The notes beneath the pieces were generated by a model. It was not told the DNA's origin. It was given only the letters and a program-made list of their open reading frames with translations, and ran no database searches. The position numbers were made by a program, and so were the translations under genes. From Auanema rhodensis (taxonomy: Eukaryota > Nematoda > Chromadorea > Rhabditida > Rhabditidae), in the NCBI GenBank assembly GCA_964057225.1, contig CAXKVF010000101.1, positions 1 to 64,000 on the forward strand: a stretch of DNA of 64,000 nucleotides, given 5' to 3'. Shown piece after piece: positions 27,301 through 41,712 of the stretch. How positions within the stretch are numbered: the first letter of the stretch is position 1; each line of letters begins with the position of its first letter.

Positions 27301-30300
27301 AAATTTTTATTGATATTGGTGCATGGTAACCATGACTTTGAAATTTACGTGAACTTTAATTTATGCTAATTAAATGTACACGTGATGTGCACTTGGTATG
27401 TAACTCGCTTCACGTGAAAGATAAAGAGATGCGGTTTTTAAAATTAGATTCCCCATGTCCATATTAGTCTAAAAACAAATTTTTATTGATATTGGTTCAT
27501 GGTAACCATGACTTTGAATTTTACGTGAACTTTAATTTATGCTAATTAAATGTACACGTGATGTGCACTTGGTATGTAACTCGCTTCACGTGAAAGATAA
27601 AGAGATGCGGTTTTCAAAATTAGATTCCCCATGTCCATATTAGTCTAAAAACAAATTTTTATTGATATTGGTGCATGGTAACCATGACTTTGAAATTTAC
27701 GTGAACTTTAATTTATGCTAATTAAATGTACACGTGATGTGCACTTGGTATGTAACTCGCTTCACGTGAAAGATAAAGAGATGCGGTTTTTAAAATTAGA
27801 TTCCCCATGTCCATATTAGTCTAAAAACAAATTTTTATTGATATTGGTTCATGGTAACCATGACTTTGAATTTTACGTGAACTTTAATTTATGCTAATTA
27901 AATGTACACGTGATGTGCACTTGGTATGTAACTCGCTTCACGTGAAAGATAAAGAGATGCGGTTTTCAAAATTAGATTCCCCATGTCCATATTAGTCTAA
28001 AAACAAATTTTTATTGATATTGGTGCATGGTAACCATGACTTTGAAATTTACGTGAACTTTAATTTATGCTAATTAAATGTACACGTGATGTGCACTTGG
28101 TATGTAACTCGCTTCACGTGAAAGATAAAGAGATGCGGTTTTCAAAATTAGATTCCCCATGTCCATATTAGTCTAAAAACAAATTTTTATTGATATTGGT
28201 GCATGGTAACCATGACTTTGAAATTTACGTGAACTTTAATTTATGCTAATTAAATGTACACGTGATGTGCACTTGGTATGTAACTCGCTTCACGTGAAAG
28301 ATAAAGAGATGCGGTTTTCAAAATTAGATTCCCCATGTCCATATTAGTCTAAAAACAAATTTTTATTGATATTGGTTCATGGTAACCATGACTTTGAAAT
28401 TTACGTGAACTTTAATTTATGCTAATTAAATGTACACGTGATGTGCACTTGGTATGTAACTCGCTTCACGTGAAAGATAAAGAGATGCGGTTTTCAAAAG
28501 TAGATTCCCCATGTCCATATTAGTCTAAAAACAAATTTTTATTGATATTGGTTCATGGTAACCATGACTTTGAAATTTACGTGAACTTTAATTTATGCTA
28601 ATTAAATGTACACGTGATGTGCACTTGGTATGTAACTCGCTTCACGTGAAAGATAAAGAGATGCGGTTTTCAAAATTAGATTCCCCATGTCCATATTAGT
28701 CTAAAAACAAATTTTTATTGATATTGGTGCATGGTAACCATGACTTTGAAATTTACGTGAACTTTAATTTATGCTAATTAAATGTACACGTGATGTGCAC
28801 TTGGTATGTAACTCGCTTCACGTGAAAGATAAAGAGATGCGGTTTTCAAAATTAGATTCCCCATGTCCATATTAGTCTAAAAACAAATTTTTATTGATAT
28901 TGGTGCATGGTAACCATGACTTTGAAATTTACGTGAACTTTAATTTATGCTAATTAAATGTACACGTGATGTGCACTTGGTATGTAACTCGCTTCACGTG
29001 AAAGATAAAGAGATGCGGTTTTCAAAATTAGATTCCCCATGTCCATATTAGTCTAAAAACAAATTTTTATTGATATTGGTTCATGGTAACCATGACTTTG
29101 AAATTTACGTGAACTTTAATTTATGCTAATTAAATGTACACGTGATGTGCACTTGGTATGTAACTCGCTTCACGTGAAAGATAAAGAGATGCGGTTTTCA
29201 AAAGTAGATTCCCCATGTCCATATTAGTCTAAAAACAAATTTTTATTGATATTGGTTCATGGTAACCATGACTTTGAAATTTACGTGAACTTTAATTTAT
29301 GCTAATTAAATGTACACGTGATGTGCACTTGGTATGTAACTCGCTTCACGTGAAAGATAAAGAGATGCGGTTTTCAAAATTAGATTCACCATGTCCATAT
29401 TAGTCTAAAAACAAATTTTTATTGATATTGGTTCATGGTAACCATGACTTTGAATTTAACGTGAACTTTAATTTATGCTAATTAAATGTACACGTGATGT
29501 GCACTTGGTATGTAACTCGCTTCACGTGAAAGATAAAGAGATGCGGTTTTCAAAATTAGATTCCCCATGTCCATATTAGTCTAAAAACAAATTTTTATTG
29601 ATATTGGTGCATGGTAACCATGACTTTGAAATTTACGTGAACTTTAATTTATGCTAATTAAATGTACACGTGATGTGCACTTGGTATGTAACTCGCTTCA
29701 CGTGAAAGATAAAGAGATGCGGTTTTTAAAATTAGATTCCCCATGTCCATATTAGTCTAAAAACAAATTTTTATTGATATTGGTTCATGGTAACCATGAC
29801 TTTGAATTTTACGTGAACTTTAATTTATGCTAATTAAATGTACACGTGATGTGCACTTGGTATGTAACTCGCTTCACGTGAAAGATAAAGAGATGCGGTT
29901 TTCAAAATTAGATTCCCCATGTCCATATTAGTCTAAAAACAAATTTTTATTGATATTGGTGCATGGTAACCATGACTTTGAAATTTACGTGAACTTTAAT
30001 TTATGCTAATTAAATGTACACGTGATGTGCACTTGGTATGTAACTCGCTTCACGTGAAAGATAAAGAGATGCGGTTTTTAAAATTAGATTCCCCATGTCC
30101 ATATTAGTCTAAAAACAAATTTTTATTGATATTGGTTCATGGTAACCATGACTTTGAATTTTACGTGAACTTTAATTTATGCTAATTAAATGTACACGTG
30201 ATGTGCACTTGGTATGTAACTCGCTTCACGTGAAAGATAAAGAGATGCGGTTTTCAAAATTAGATTCCCCATGTCCATATTAGTCTAAAAACAAATTTTT

Positions 30301-30590
30301 ATTGATATTGGTGCATGGTAACCATGACTTTGAAATTTACGTGAACTTTAATTTATGCTAATTAAATGTACACGTGATGTGCACTTGGTATGTAACTCGC
30401 TTCACGTGAAAGATAAAGAGATGCGGTTTTCAAAATTAGATTCCCCATGTCCATATTAGTCTAAAAACAAATTTTTATTGATATTGGTGCATGGTAACCA
30501 TGACTTTGAAATTTACGTGAACTTTAATTTATGCTAATTAAATGTACACGTGATGTGCACTTGGTATGTAACTCGCTTCACGTGAAAGAT
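15314..30590 (+). repeat. Large segmental duplication, copy 1 (~15.3 kb)
   Basis: About 87 monomers that align in order with 31,858-50,653. Rare shared markers include g53a at 20,470, g10a region 20,251, the ctaat..atcga pair at 20,789, tacaaaattagattctcc at 21,102, g147a at 21,268, a142g at 21,615, ttctcaaaa at 21,981, a136g at 22,313, the five-change monomer at 22,740, t81a at 22,962, t at 23,063, gctgtt at 25,673, ctagtta at 26,313 and a t163g marker at 29,204. The left half is rich in gcttc, agttc and gaacttt monomers. Right of about 20.2 kb, attcacc, gaatttaacg and gatgaag forms dominate. The offset to copy 2 changes only by whole monomers, plus the single 1-bp deletion. Confidence 0.85.
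22706..22881 (+). repeat. Most divergent monomer, five clustered changes (copy 1)
   Basis: This unit carries t35c, g37a, c41t, t52a and t64a within 30 bp and is otherwise consensus. It breaks the outer pairs of the 15-bp dyad. The cluster suggests gene conversion from a divergent monomer, or one mutational patch, more than gradual change. Its duplicates lie at 41,713 and 44,177, making it the best single tracer of the duplications. Confidence 0.92.
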
Positions 30591-31857
30591 AAAGAGATGC
30601 GGTTTTCAAAATTAGATTCCCCATGTCCATATTAGTCTAAAAACAAATTTTTATTGATATTGGTTCATGGTAACCATGACTTTGAAATTTACGTGAACTT
30701 TAATTTATGCTAATTAAATGTACACGTGATGTGCACTTGGTATGTAACTCGCTTCACGTGAAAGATAAAGAGATGCGGTTTTCAAAAGTAGATTCCCCAT
30801 GTCCATATTAGTCTAAAAACAAATTTTTATTGATATTGGTTCATGGTAACCATGACTTTGAAATTTACGTGAACTTTAATTTATGCTAATTAAATGTACA
30901 CGTGATGTGCACTTGGTATGTAACTCGCTTCACGTGAAAGATAAAGAGATGCGGTTTTCAAAATTAGATTCACCATGTCCATATTAGTCTAAAAACAAAT
31001 TTTTATTGATATTGGTTCATGGTAACCATGACTTTGAATTTAACGTGAACTTTAATTTATGCTAATTAAATGTACACGTGATGTGCACTTGGTATGTAAC
31101 TCGCTTCACGTGAAAGATAAAGAGATGCGGTTTTCAAAATTAGATTCCCCATGTCCATATTAGTCTAAAAACAAATTTTTATTGATATTGGTGCATGGTA
31201 ACCATGACTTTGAAATTTACGTGAACTTTAATTTATGCTAATTAAATGTACACGTGATGTGCACTTGGTATGTAACTCGCTTCACGTGAAAGATAAAGAG
31301 ATGCGGTTTTTAAAATTAGATTCCCCATGTCCATATTAGTCTAAAAACAAATTTTTATTGATATTGGTTCATGGTAACCATGACTTTGAATTTTACGTGA
31401 ACTTTAATTTATGCTAATTAAATGTACACGTGATGTGCACTTGGTATGTAACTCGCTTCACGTGAAAGATAAAGAGATGCGGTTTTCAAAATTAGATTCC
31501 CCATGTCCATATTAGTCTAAAAACAAATTTTTATTGATATTGGTGCATGGTAACCATGACTTTGAAATTTACGTGAACTTTAATTTATGCTAATTAAATG
31601 TACACGTGATGTGCACTTGGTATGTAACTCGCTTCACGTGAAAGATAAAGAGATGCGGTTTTCAAAATTAGATTCCCCATGTCCATATTAGTCTAAAAAC
31701 AAATTTTTATTGATATTGGTGCATGGTAACCATGACTTTGAAATTTACGTGAACTTTAATTTATGCTAATTAAATGTACACGTGATGTGCACTTGGTATG
31801 TAACTCGCTTCACGTGAAAGATAAAGAGATGCGGTTTTCAAAATTAGATTCCCCATG
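26754..31857 (+). repeat. 9-monomer higher-order repeat zone (1,584-bp period)
   Basis: Marker caaaagtag (t163g) occurs at 26,916, 28,500, 29,204 and 30,788. Spacings of 26,916-28,500 and 29,204-30,788 are 1,584 bp (nine monomers), and the middle step is 704 bp. Other markers repeat at the same distance: attcacc at 29,388 and 30,972, and tttttaaaa at 29,727 and 31,311. The segment 30,626 to about 31,660 is thus a local copy of 29,042 onward, lying between the two copies of the large duplication. Alternating tttttaaaa plus gaattttacg and ggtgc monomers give an additional two-monomer rhythm. Confidence 0.82.
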
Positions 31858-32033
31858 TCCATATTAGTCTAAAAACAAATTTTTATTGATATTGGTTCAT
31901 GGTAACCATGACTTTGAATTTTACGTGAACTTTAATTTATGCTAATTAAATGTACACGTGATGTGCACTTGGTATGTAACTCGCTTCACGTGAAAGATAA
32001 AGAGATGCGGTTTTCAAAATTAGATTCCCCATG

Positions 32034-35000
32034 TCCATATTAGTCTAAAAACAAATTTTTATTGATATTGGTGCATGGTAACCATGACTTTGAATTTTAC
32101 GTGAACTTTAATTTATGCTAATTAAATGTACACGTGATGTGCACTTGGTATGTAACTCGCTTCACGTGAAAGATAAAGAGATGCGGTTTTCAAAATTAGA
32201 TTCCCCATGTCCATATTAGTCTAAAAACAAATTTTTATTGATATTGCTTCATGGTAACCATGACTTTGAAATTTACGTGAACTTTAATTTATGCTAATTA
32301 AATGTACACGTGATGTGCACTTGGTATGTAACTCGCTTCACGTGAAAGATAAAGAGATGCGGTTTTCAAAATTAGATTCCCCATGTCCATATTAGTCTAA
32401 AAACAAATTTTTATTAATATTGGTGCATGGTAACCATGACTTTGAATTTTACGTGAACTTTAATTTATGCTAATTAAATGTACACGTGATGTGCACTTGG
32501 TATGTAACTCGCTTCACGTGAAAGATAAAGAGATGCGGTTTTCAAAATTAGATTCCCCATGTCCATATTAGTCTAAAAACAAATTTTTATTGATATTGGT
32601 TCATGGTAACCATGACTTTGAAATTTACGTGAACTTTAATTTATGCTAATTAAATGTACACGTGATGTGCACTTGGTATGTAACTCGCTTCACGTGAAAG
32701 ATAAAGAGATGCGGTTTTCAAAATTAGATTCCCCCTGTCCATATTAGTCTAAAAACAAATTTTTATTGATATTGCTTCATGGTAACCATGACTTTGAAAT
32801 TTACGTGAACTTTAATTTATGCTAATTAAATGTACACGTGATGTGCACTTGGTATGTAACTCGCTTCACGTGAAAGATAAAGAGATGCGGTTTTCAAAAT
32901 TAGATTCCCCATGTCCATATTAGTCTAAAAACAAATTTTTATTGATATTGCTTCATGGTAACCATGACTTTGAAATTTACGTGAACTTTAATTTATGCTA
33001 ATTAAATGTACACGTGATGTGCACTTGGTATGTAACTCGCTTCACGTGAAAGATAAAGAGATGCGGTTTTCAAAATTAGATTCCCCATGTCCATATTAGT
33101 CTAAAAACAAATTTTTATTGATATTGGTTCATGGTAACCATGACTTTGAACTTTACGTGAACTTTAATTTATGCTAATTAAATGTACACGTGATGTGCAC
33201 TTGGTATGTAACTCGCTTCACGTGAAAGATAAAGAGATGCGGTTTTCAAAATTAGATTCCCCATGTCCATATTAGTCTAAAAACAAATTTTTATTAATAT
33301 TGGTGCATGGTAACCATGACTTTGAATTTTACGTGAACTTTAATTTATGCTAATTAAATGTACACGTGATGTGCACTTGGTATGTAACTCGCTTCACGTG
33401 AAAGATAAAGAGATGCGGTTTTCAAAATTAGATTCCCCATGTCCATATTAGTCTAAAAACAAATTTTTATTGATATTGGTTCATGGTAACCATGCCTTTG
33501 AAATTTACGTGAACTTTAATTTATGCTAATTAAATGTACACGTGATGTGCACTTGGTATGTAACTCGCTTCACGTGAAAGATAAAGAGATGCGGTTTTCA
33601 AAATTAGATTCCCCCTGTCCATATTAGTCTAAAAACAAATTTTTATTGATATTGCTTCATGGTAACCATGACTTTGAAATTTACGTGAACTTTAATTTAT
33701 GCTAATTAAATGTACACGTGATGTGCACTTGGTATGTAACTCGCTTCACGTGAAAGATAAAGAGATGCGGTTTTCAAAATTAGATTCCCCATGTCCATAT
33801 TAGTCTAAAAACAAATTTTTATTGATATTAGTTCATGGTAACCATGACTTTGAAATTTACGTGAACTTTAATTTATGCTAATTAAATGTACACGTGATGT
33901 GCACTTGGTATGTAACTCGCTTCACGTGAAAGATAAAGAGATGCGGTTTTCAAAATTAGATTCCCCATGTCCATATTAGTCTAAAAACAAATTTTTATTG
34001 ATATTAGTTCATGGTAACCATGACTTTGAAATTTACGTGAACTTTAATTTATGCTAATTAAATGTACACGTGATGTGCACTTGGTATGTAACTCGCTTCA
34101 CGTGAAAGATAAAGAGATGCGGTTTTCAAAATTAGATTCCCCATGTCCATATTAGTCTAAAAACAAATTTTTATTGATATTGGTGCATGGTAACCATGAC
34201 TTTGAATTTTACGTGAACTTTAATTTATGCTAATTAAATGTACACGTGATGTGCACTTGGTATGTAACTCGCTTCACGTGAAAGATAAAGAGATGCGGTT
34301 TTCAAAATTAGATTCCCCATGTCCATATTAGTCTAAAAACAAATTTTTATTGATATTGCTTCATGGTAACCATGACTTTGAAATTTACGTGAACTTTAAT
34401 TTATGCTAATTAAATGTACACGTGATGTGCACTTGGTATGTAACTCGCTTCACGTGAAAGATAAAGAGATGCGGTTTTCAAAATTAGATTCCCCATGTCC
34501 ATATTAGTCTAAAAACAAATTTTTATTAATATTGGTGCATGGTAACCATGACTTTGAATTTTACGTGAACTTTAATTTATGCTAATTAAATGTACACGTG
34601 ATGTGCACTTGGTATGTAACTCGCTTCACGTGAAAGATAAAGAGATGCGGTTTTCAAAATTAGATTCCCCATGTCCATATTAGTCTAAAAACAAATTTTT
34701 ATTGATATTGGTTCATGGTAACCATGACTTTGAAATTTACGTGAACTTTAATTTATGCTAATTAAATGTACACGTGATGTGCACTTGGTATGTAACTCGC
34801 TTCACGTGAAAGATAAAGAGATGCGGTTTTCAAAATTAGATTCCCCCTGTCCATATTAGTCTAAAAACAAATTTTTATTGATATTGCTTCATGGTAACCA
34901 TGACTTTGAAATTTACGTGAACTTTAATTTATGCTAATTAAATGTACACGTGATGTGCACTTGGTATGTAACTCGCTTCACGTGAAAGATAAAGAGATGC

Positions 35001-36257
35001 GGTTTTCAAAATTAGATTCCCCATGTCCATATTAGTCTAAAAACAAATTTTTATTGATATTGCTTCATGGTAACCATGACTTTGAAATTTACGTGAACTT
35101 TAATTTATGCTAATTAAATGTACACGTGATGTGCACTTGGTATGTAACTCGCTTCACGTGAAAGATAAAGAGATGCGGTTTTCAAAATTAGATTCCCCAT
35201 GTCCATATTAGTCTAAAAACAAATTTTTATTGATATTGGTTCATGGTAACCATGACTTTGAACTTTACGTGAACTTTAATTTATGCTAATTAAATGTACA
35301 CGTGATGTGCACTTGGTATGTAACTCGCTTCACGTGAAAGATAAAGAGATGCGGTTTTCAAAATTAGATTCCCCATGTCCATATTAGTCTAAAAACAAAT
35401 TTTTATTAATATTGGTGCATGGTAACCATGACTTTGAATTTTACGTGAACTTTAATTTATGCTAATTAAATGTACACGTGATGTGCACTTGGTATGTAAC
35501 TCGCTTCACGTGAAAGATAAAGAGATGCGGTTTTCAAAATTAGATTCCCCATGTCCATATTAGTCTAAAAACAAATTTTTATTGATATTGGTTCATGGTA
35601 ACCATGCCTTTGAAATTTACGTGAACTTTAATTTATGCTAATTAAATGTACACGTGATGTGCACTTGGTATGTAACTCGCTTCACGTGAAAGATAAAGAG
35701 ATGCGGTTTTCAAAATTAGATTCCCCCTGTCCATATTAGTCTAAAAACAAATTTTTATTGATATTGCTTCATGGTAACCATGACTTTGAAATTTACGTGA
35801 ACTTTAATTTATGCTAATTAAATGTACACGTGATGTGCACTTGGTATGTAACTCGCTTCACGTGAAAGATAAAGAGATGCGGTTTTCAAAATTAGATTCC
35901 CCATGTCCATATTAGTCTAAAAACAAATTTTTATTGATATTAGTTCATGGTAACCATGACTTTGAAATTTACGTGAACTTTAATTTATGCTAATTAAATG
36001 TACACGTGATGTGCACTTGGTATGTAACTCGCTTCACGTGAAAGATAAAGAGATGCGGTTTTCAAAATTAGATTCCCCATGTCCATATTAGTCTAAAAAC
36101 AAATTTTTATTGATATTAGTTCATGGTAACCATGACTTTGAAATTTACGTGAACTTTAATTTATGCTAATTAAATGTACACGTGATGTGCACTTGGTATG
36201 TAACTCGCTTCACGTGAAAGATAAAGAGATGCGGTTTTCAAAATTAGATTCCCCATG
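32034..36257 (+). repeat. 12-monomer tandem duplication (2 x 2,112 bp)
   Basis: Units 32,034-34,145 and 34,146-36,257 share their subtype order throughout. Paired markers 2,112 bp apart are gcttc 32,247/34,359, g31a 32,416/34,528, a174c 32,735/34,847 and 33,615/35,727, and the rare a54c (catgcctttg) 33,495/35,607. Copy 1 of the large duplication has the equivalent unit only once (15,490-17,601) and lacks the a54c change. The duplication and a54c are therefore specific to copy 2, with a54c arising first. Confidence 0.9.
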
Positions 36258-36785
36258 TCCATATTAGTCTAAAAACAAATTTTTATTGATATTGGTGCAT
36301 GGTAACCATGACTTTGAATTTTACGTGAACTTTAATTTATGCTAATTAAATGTACACGTGATGTGCACTTGGTATGTAACTCGCTTCACGTGAAAGATAA
36401 AGAGATGCGGTTTTCAAAATTAGATTCCCCATGTCCATATTAGTCTAAAAACAAATTTTTATTGATATTGCTTCATGGTAACCATGACTTTGAAATTTAC
36501 GTGAACTTTAATTTATGCTAATTAAATGTACACGTGATGTGCACTTGGTATGTAACTCGCTTCACGTGAAAGATAAAGAGATGCGGTTTTCAAAATTAGA
36601 TTCCCCATGTCCATATTAGTCTAAAAACAAATTTTTATTGATATTGGTGCATGGTAACCATGACTTTGAAATTTACGTGAACTTTAATTTATGCTAATTA
36701 AATGTACACGTGATGTGCACTTGGTATGTAACTCGCTTCACGTGAAAGATAAAGAGATGCGGTTTTCAAAATTAGATTCCCCATG

Positions 36786-38193
36786 TCCATATTAGTCTAA
36801 AAACAAATTTTTATTGATATTGGTGCATGGTAACCATGACTTTGAAATTAACGTGAACTTTAATTTATGCTAATTAAATGTACACGTGATGTGCACTTGG
36901 TATGTAACTCGCTTCACGTGAAAGATAAAGAGATGCGGTTTTCAAAATTAGATTCCTCATGTCCATATTAGTCTAAAAACAAATTTTCATTGATATTGGT
37001 GCATGGTAACCATGACTTTGAAATTTACGTGAACTTTAATTTATGCTAATTAAATGTACACGTGATGTGCACTTGGTATGTAACTCGCTTCACGTGAAAG
37101 ATAAAGAGATGCGGTTTTCAAAATTAGATTCCCCATGTCCATATTAGTCTAAAAACAAATTTTTATTGATATTGCTTCATGGTAACCATGACTTTGAAAT
37201 TTACGTGAACTTTAATTTATGCTAATTAAATGTACACGTGATGTGCACTTGGTATGTAACTCGCTTCACGTGAAAGATAAAGAGATGCGGTTTTCAAAAT
37301 TAGATTCCCCATGTCCATATTAGTCTAAAAACAAATTTTTATTGATATTGGTTCATGGTAACCATGACTTTGAACTTTACGTGAACTTTAATTTATGCTA
37401 ATTAAAAGTACACGTGATGTGCACTTGGTATGTAACTCGCTTCACGTGAAAGATAAAGAGATGCGGTTTTCAAAATTAGATTCCCCATGTCCATATTAGT
37501 CTAAAAACAAATTTTTATTGATATTGGTGCATGGTAACCATGACTTTGAAATTAACGTGAACTTTAATTTATGCTAATTAAATGTACACGTGATGTGCAC
37601 TTGGTATGTAACTCGCTTCACGTGAAAGATAAAGAGATGCGGTTTTCAAAATTAGATTCCTCATGTCCATATTAGTCTAAAAACAAATTTTCATTGATAT
37701 TGGTGCATGGTAACCATGACTTTGAAATTTACGTGAACTTTAATTTATGCTAATTAAATGTACACGTGATGTGCACTTGGTATGTAACTCGCTTCACGTG
37801 AAAGATAAAGAGATGCGGTTTTCAAAATTAGATTCCCCATGTCCATATTAGTCTAAAAACAAATTTTTATTGATATTGCTTCATGGTAACCATGACTTTG
37901 AAATTTACGTGAACTTTAATTTATGCTAATTAAATGTACACGTGATGTGCACTTGGTATGTAACTCGCTTCACGTGAAAGATAAAGAGATGCGGTTTTCA
38001 AAATTAGATTCCCCATGTCCATATTAGTCTAAAAACAAATTTTTATTGATATTGGTTCATGGTAACCATGACTTTGAACTTTACGTGAACTTTAATTTAT
38101 GCTAATTAAAAGTACACGTGATGTGCACTTGGTATGTAACTCGCTTCACGTGAAAGATAAAGAGATGCGGTTTTCAAAATTAGATTCCCCATG
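36786..38193 (+). repeat. 4-monomer tandem duplication of the attaacg module
   Basis: Units 36,786-37,489 and 37,490-38,193 (704 bp each) share t65a at 36,850/37,554, cctcatg with ttttcatt in the following monomer, a gcttc monomer and then gaacttt with t94a at 37,407/38,111. Copy 1 has this module once (18,194 to 19,103) but with two more gcttc monomers inside it. Copy 2 thus shows both a gain of four monomers and a loss of two. Confidence 0.88.
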
Positions 38194-40657
38194 TCCATAT
38201 TAGTCTAAAAACAAATTTTTATTAATATTGGTGCATGGTAACCATGACTTTGAATTTTACGTGAACTTTAATTTATGCTAATTAAATGTACACGTGATGT
38301 GCACTTGGTATGTAACTCGCTTCACGTGAAAGATAAAGAGATGCGGTTTTCAAAATTAGATTCCCCATGTCCATATTAGTCTAAAAACAAATTTTTATTG
38401 ATATTGGTTCATGGTAACCATGACTTTGAAATTTACGTGAACTTTAATTTATGCTAATTAAATGTACACGTGATGTGCACTTGGTATGTAACTCGCTTCA
38501 CGTGAAAGATAAAGAGATGCGGTTTTCAAAATTAGATTCCCCCTGTCCATATTAGTCTAAAAACAAATTTTTATTGATATTGCTTCATGGTAACCATGAC
38601 TTTGAAATTTACGTGAACTTTAATTTATGCTAATTAAATGTACACGTGATGTGCACTTGGTATGTAACTCGCTTCACGTGAAAGATAAAGAGATGCGGTT
38701 TTCAAAATTAGATTCCCCATGTCCATATTAGTCTAAAAACAAATTTTTATTGATATTAGTTCATGGTAACCATGACTTTGAAATTTACGTGAACTTTAAT
38801 TTATGCTAATTAAATGTACACGTGATGTGCACTTGGTATGTAACTCGCTTCACGTGAAAGATAAAGAGATGCGGTTTTCAAAATTAGATTCCCCATGTCC
38901 ATATTAGTCTAAAAACAAATTTTTATTGATATTGGTTCATGGTAACCATGACTTTGAATTTTACGTGAACTTTAATTTATGCTAATTAAATGTACACGTG
39001 ATGTGCACTTGGTATGTAACTCGCTTCACGTGAAAGATAAAGAGATGCGGTTTTCAAAATTAGATTCCCCATGTCCATATTAGTCTAAAAACAAATTTTT
39101 ATTGATATTAGTTCATGGTAACCATGACTTTGAAATTTACGTGAACTTTAATTTATGCTAATTAAATGTACACGTGATGTGCACTTGGTATGTAACTCGC
39201 TTCACGTGAAAGATAAAGAGATGCGGTTTTCAAAATTAGATTCCCCATGTCCATATTAATCTAAAAACAAATTTTTATTGATATTGGTTCATGGTAACCA
39301 TGACTTTGAAATTTACGTGAACTTTAATTTATGCTAATTAAATGTACACGTGATGTGCACTTGGTATGTAACTCGCTTCACGTGAAAGATAAAGAGATGC
39401 GGTTTTCAAAATTAGATTCCCCATGTCCATATTAGTCTAAAAACAAATTTTTATTGATATTGGTTCATGGTAACCATAACTTTGAAATTTACGTGAACTT
39501 TAATTTATGCTAATTAAATGTACACGTGATGTGCACTTGGTATGTAACTCGCTTCACGTGAAAGATAAAGAGATGCGGTTTTCAAAATTAGATTCCCCAT
39601 GTCCATATTAGTCTAAAAACTAATTTTTATCGATATTGGTTCATGGTAACCATGACTTTGAAATTTACGTGAACTTTAATTTATGCTAATTAAATGTACA
39701 CGTGATGTGCACTTGGTATGTAACTCGCTTCACGTGAAAGATAAAGAGATGCGGTTTTCAAAATTAGATTCCCCATGTCCATATTAGTCTAAAAACAAAT
39801 TTTTATTGATATTGGTTCATGGTAACCATGACTTTGAAATTTACGTGAACTTTAATTTATGCTAATTAAATGTACACGTGATGTGCACTTGGTATGTAAC
39901 TCGCTTCACGTGAAAGATAAAGAGATGCGGTTTACAAAATTAGATTCTCCATGTCCATATTAGTCTAAAAACAAATTTTTATTGATATTGGTTCATGGTA
40001 ACCATGACTTTGAAATTTACGTGAACTTTAATTTATGCTAATTAAATGTACACGTGATGTGCACTTGGTATGTAACTCGCTTCACGTGAAAGATAAAGAG
40101 ATGCGGTTTTCACAATTAGATTCCCCATGTCCATATTAGTCTAAAAACAAATTTTTATTGATATTGGTTCATGGTAACCATGACTTTGAAATTTACGTGA
40201 ACTTTAATTTATGCTAATTAAATGTACACGTGATGTGCACTTGGTATGTAACTCGCTTCACGTGAAAGATAAAGAAATGCGGTTTTCAAAATTAGATTCC
40301 CCATGTCCATATTAGTCTAAAAACAAATTTTTATTGATATTGGTTCATGGTAACCATGACTTTGAATTTAACGTGAACTTTAATTTATGCTAATTAAATG
40401 TACACGTGATGTGCACTTGGTATGTAACTCGCTTCACGTGAAAGATAAAGAGATGCGGTTTTCAAAATTAGATTCCCCATGTCCATATTAGTCTAAAAAC
40501 AAATTTTTATTGATATTGGTGCATGGTAACCATGACTTTGAAATTTACGTGAACTTTAATTTATGCTAATTAAATGTACACGTGATGTGCACTTGGTATG
40601 TAACTCGCTTCACGTGAAAGATGAAGAGATGCGGTTTTCAAAATTAGATTCCCCATG

Positions 40658-40832
40658 TCCATATTAGTCTAAAAACAAATTTTTATGATATTGGTTCATG
40701 GTAACCATGACTTTGAAATTTACGTGAACTTTAATTTATGCTAATTAAATGTACACGTGATGTGCACTTGGTATGTAACTCGCTTCACGTGAAAGATAAA
40801 GAGATGCGGTTTTCAAAATTAGATTCCCCATG
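40658..40832 (+). repeat. 175-bp monomer with a 1-bp deletion
   Basis: This unit reads ttttatgata where all neighbours read ttttattgata, losing one T at about base 40,686. All phase relations right of it shift by one: marker pairs before it are separated by exact multiples of 176, and pairs spanning it by a multiple minus one. The equivalent monomer in the second unit of the local 14-monomer duplication (around 43,148) is intact. The deletion therefore most likely postdates that duplication, or is an error confined to this site. Confidence 0.93.
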
Positions 40833-41712
40833 TCCATATTAGTCTAAAAACAAATTTTTATTGATATTGGTTCATGGTAACCATGACTTTGAAATTTACG
40901 TGAACTTTAATTTATGCTAATTAAATGTACACGTGATGTGCACTTGGTATGTAACTCGCTTCACGTGAAAGATAAAGAGATGCGGTTCTCAAAATTAGAT
41001 TCACCATGTCCATATTAGTCTAAAAACAAATTTTTATTGATATTGGTTCATGGTAACCATGACTTTGAATTTAACGTGAACTTTAATTTATGCTAATTAA
41101 ATGTACACGTGATGTGCACTTGGTATGTAACTCGCTTCACGTGAAAGATAAAGAGATGCGGTTTTCAAAATTAGATTCCCCATGTCCATATTAGTCTAAA
41201 AACAAATTTTTATTGATATTGGTGCATGGTAACCATGACTTTGAAATTTACGTGAACTTTAATTTATGCTAATTAAATGTACACGTGATGTGCACTTGGT
41301 ATGTAACTCGCTTCACGTGGAAGATAAAGAGATGCGGTTTTCAAAATTAGATTCCCCATGTCCATATTAGTCTAAAAACAAATTTTTATTGATATTGGTT
41401 CATGGTAACCATGACTTTGAAATTTACGTGAACTTTAATTTATGCTAATTAAATGTACACGTGATGTGCACTTGGTATGTAACTCGCTTCACGTGAAAGA
41501 TAAAGAGATGCGGTTTTCAAAATTAGATTCCCCATGTCCATATTAGTCTAAAAACAAATTTTTATTGATATTGGTTCATGGTAACCATGACTTTGAAATT
41601 TACGTGAACTTTAATTTATGCTAATTAAATGTACACGTGATGTGCACTTGGTATGTAACTCGCTTCACGTGAAAGATAAAGAGATGCGGTTTTCAAAATT
41701 AGATTCCCCATG

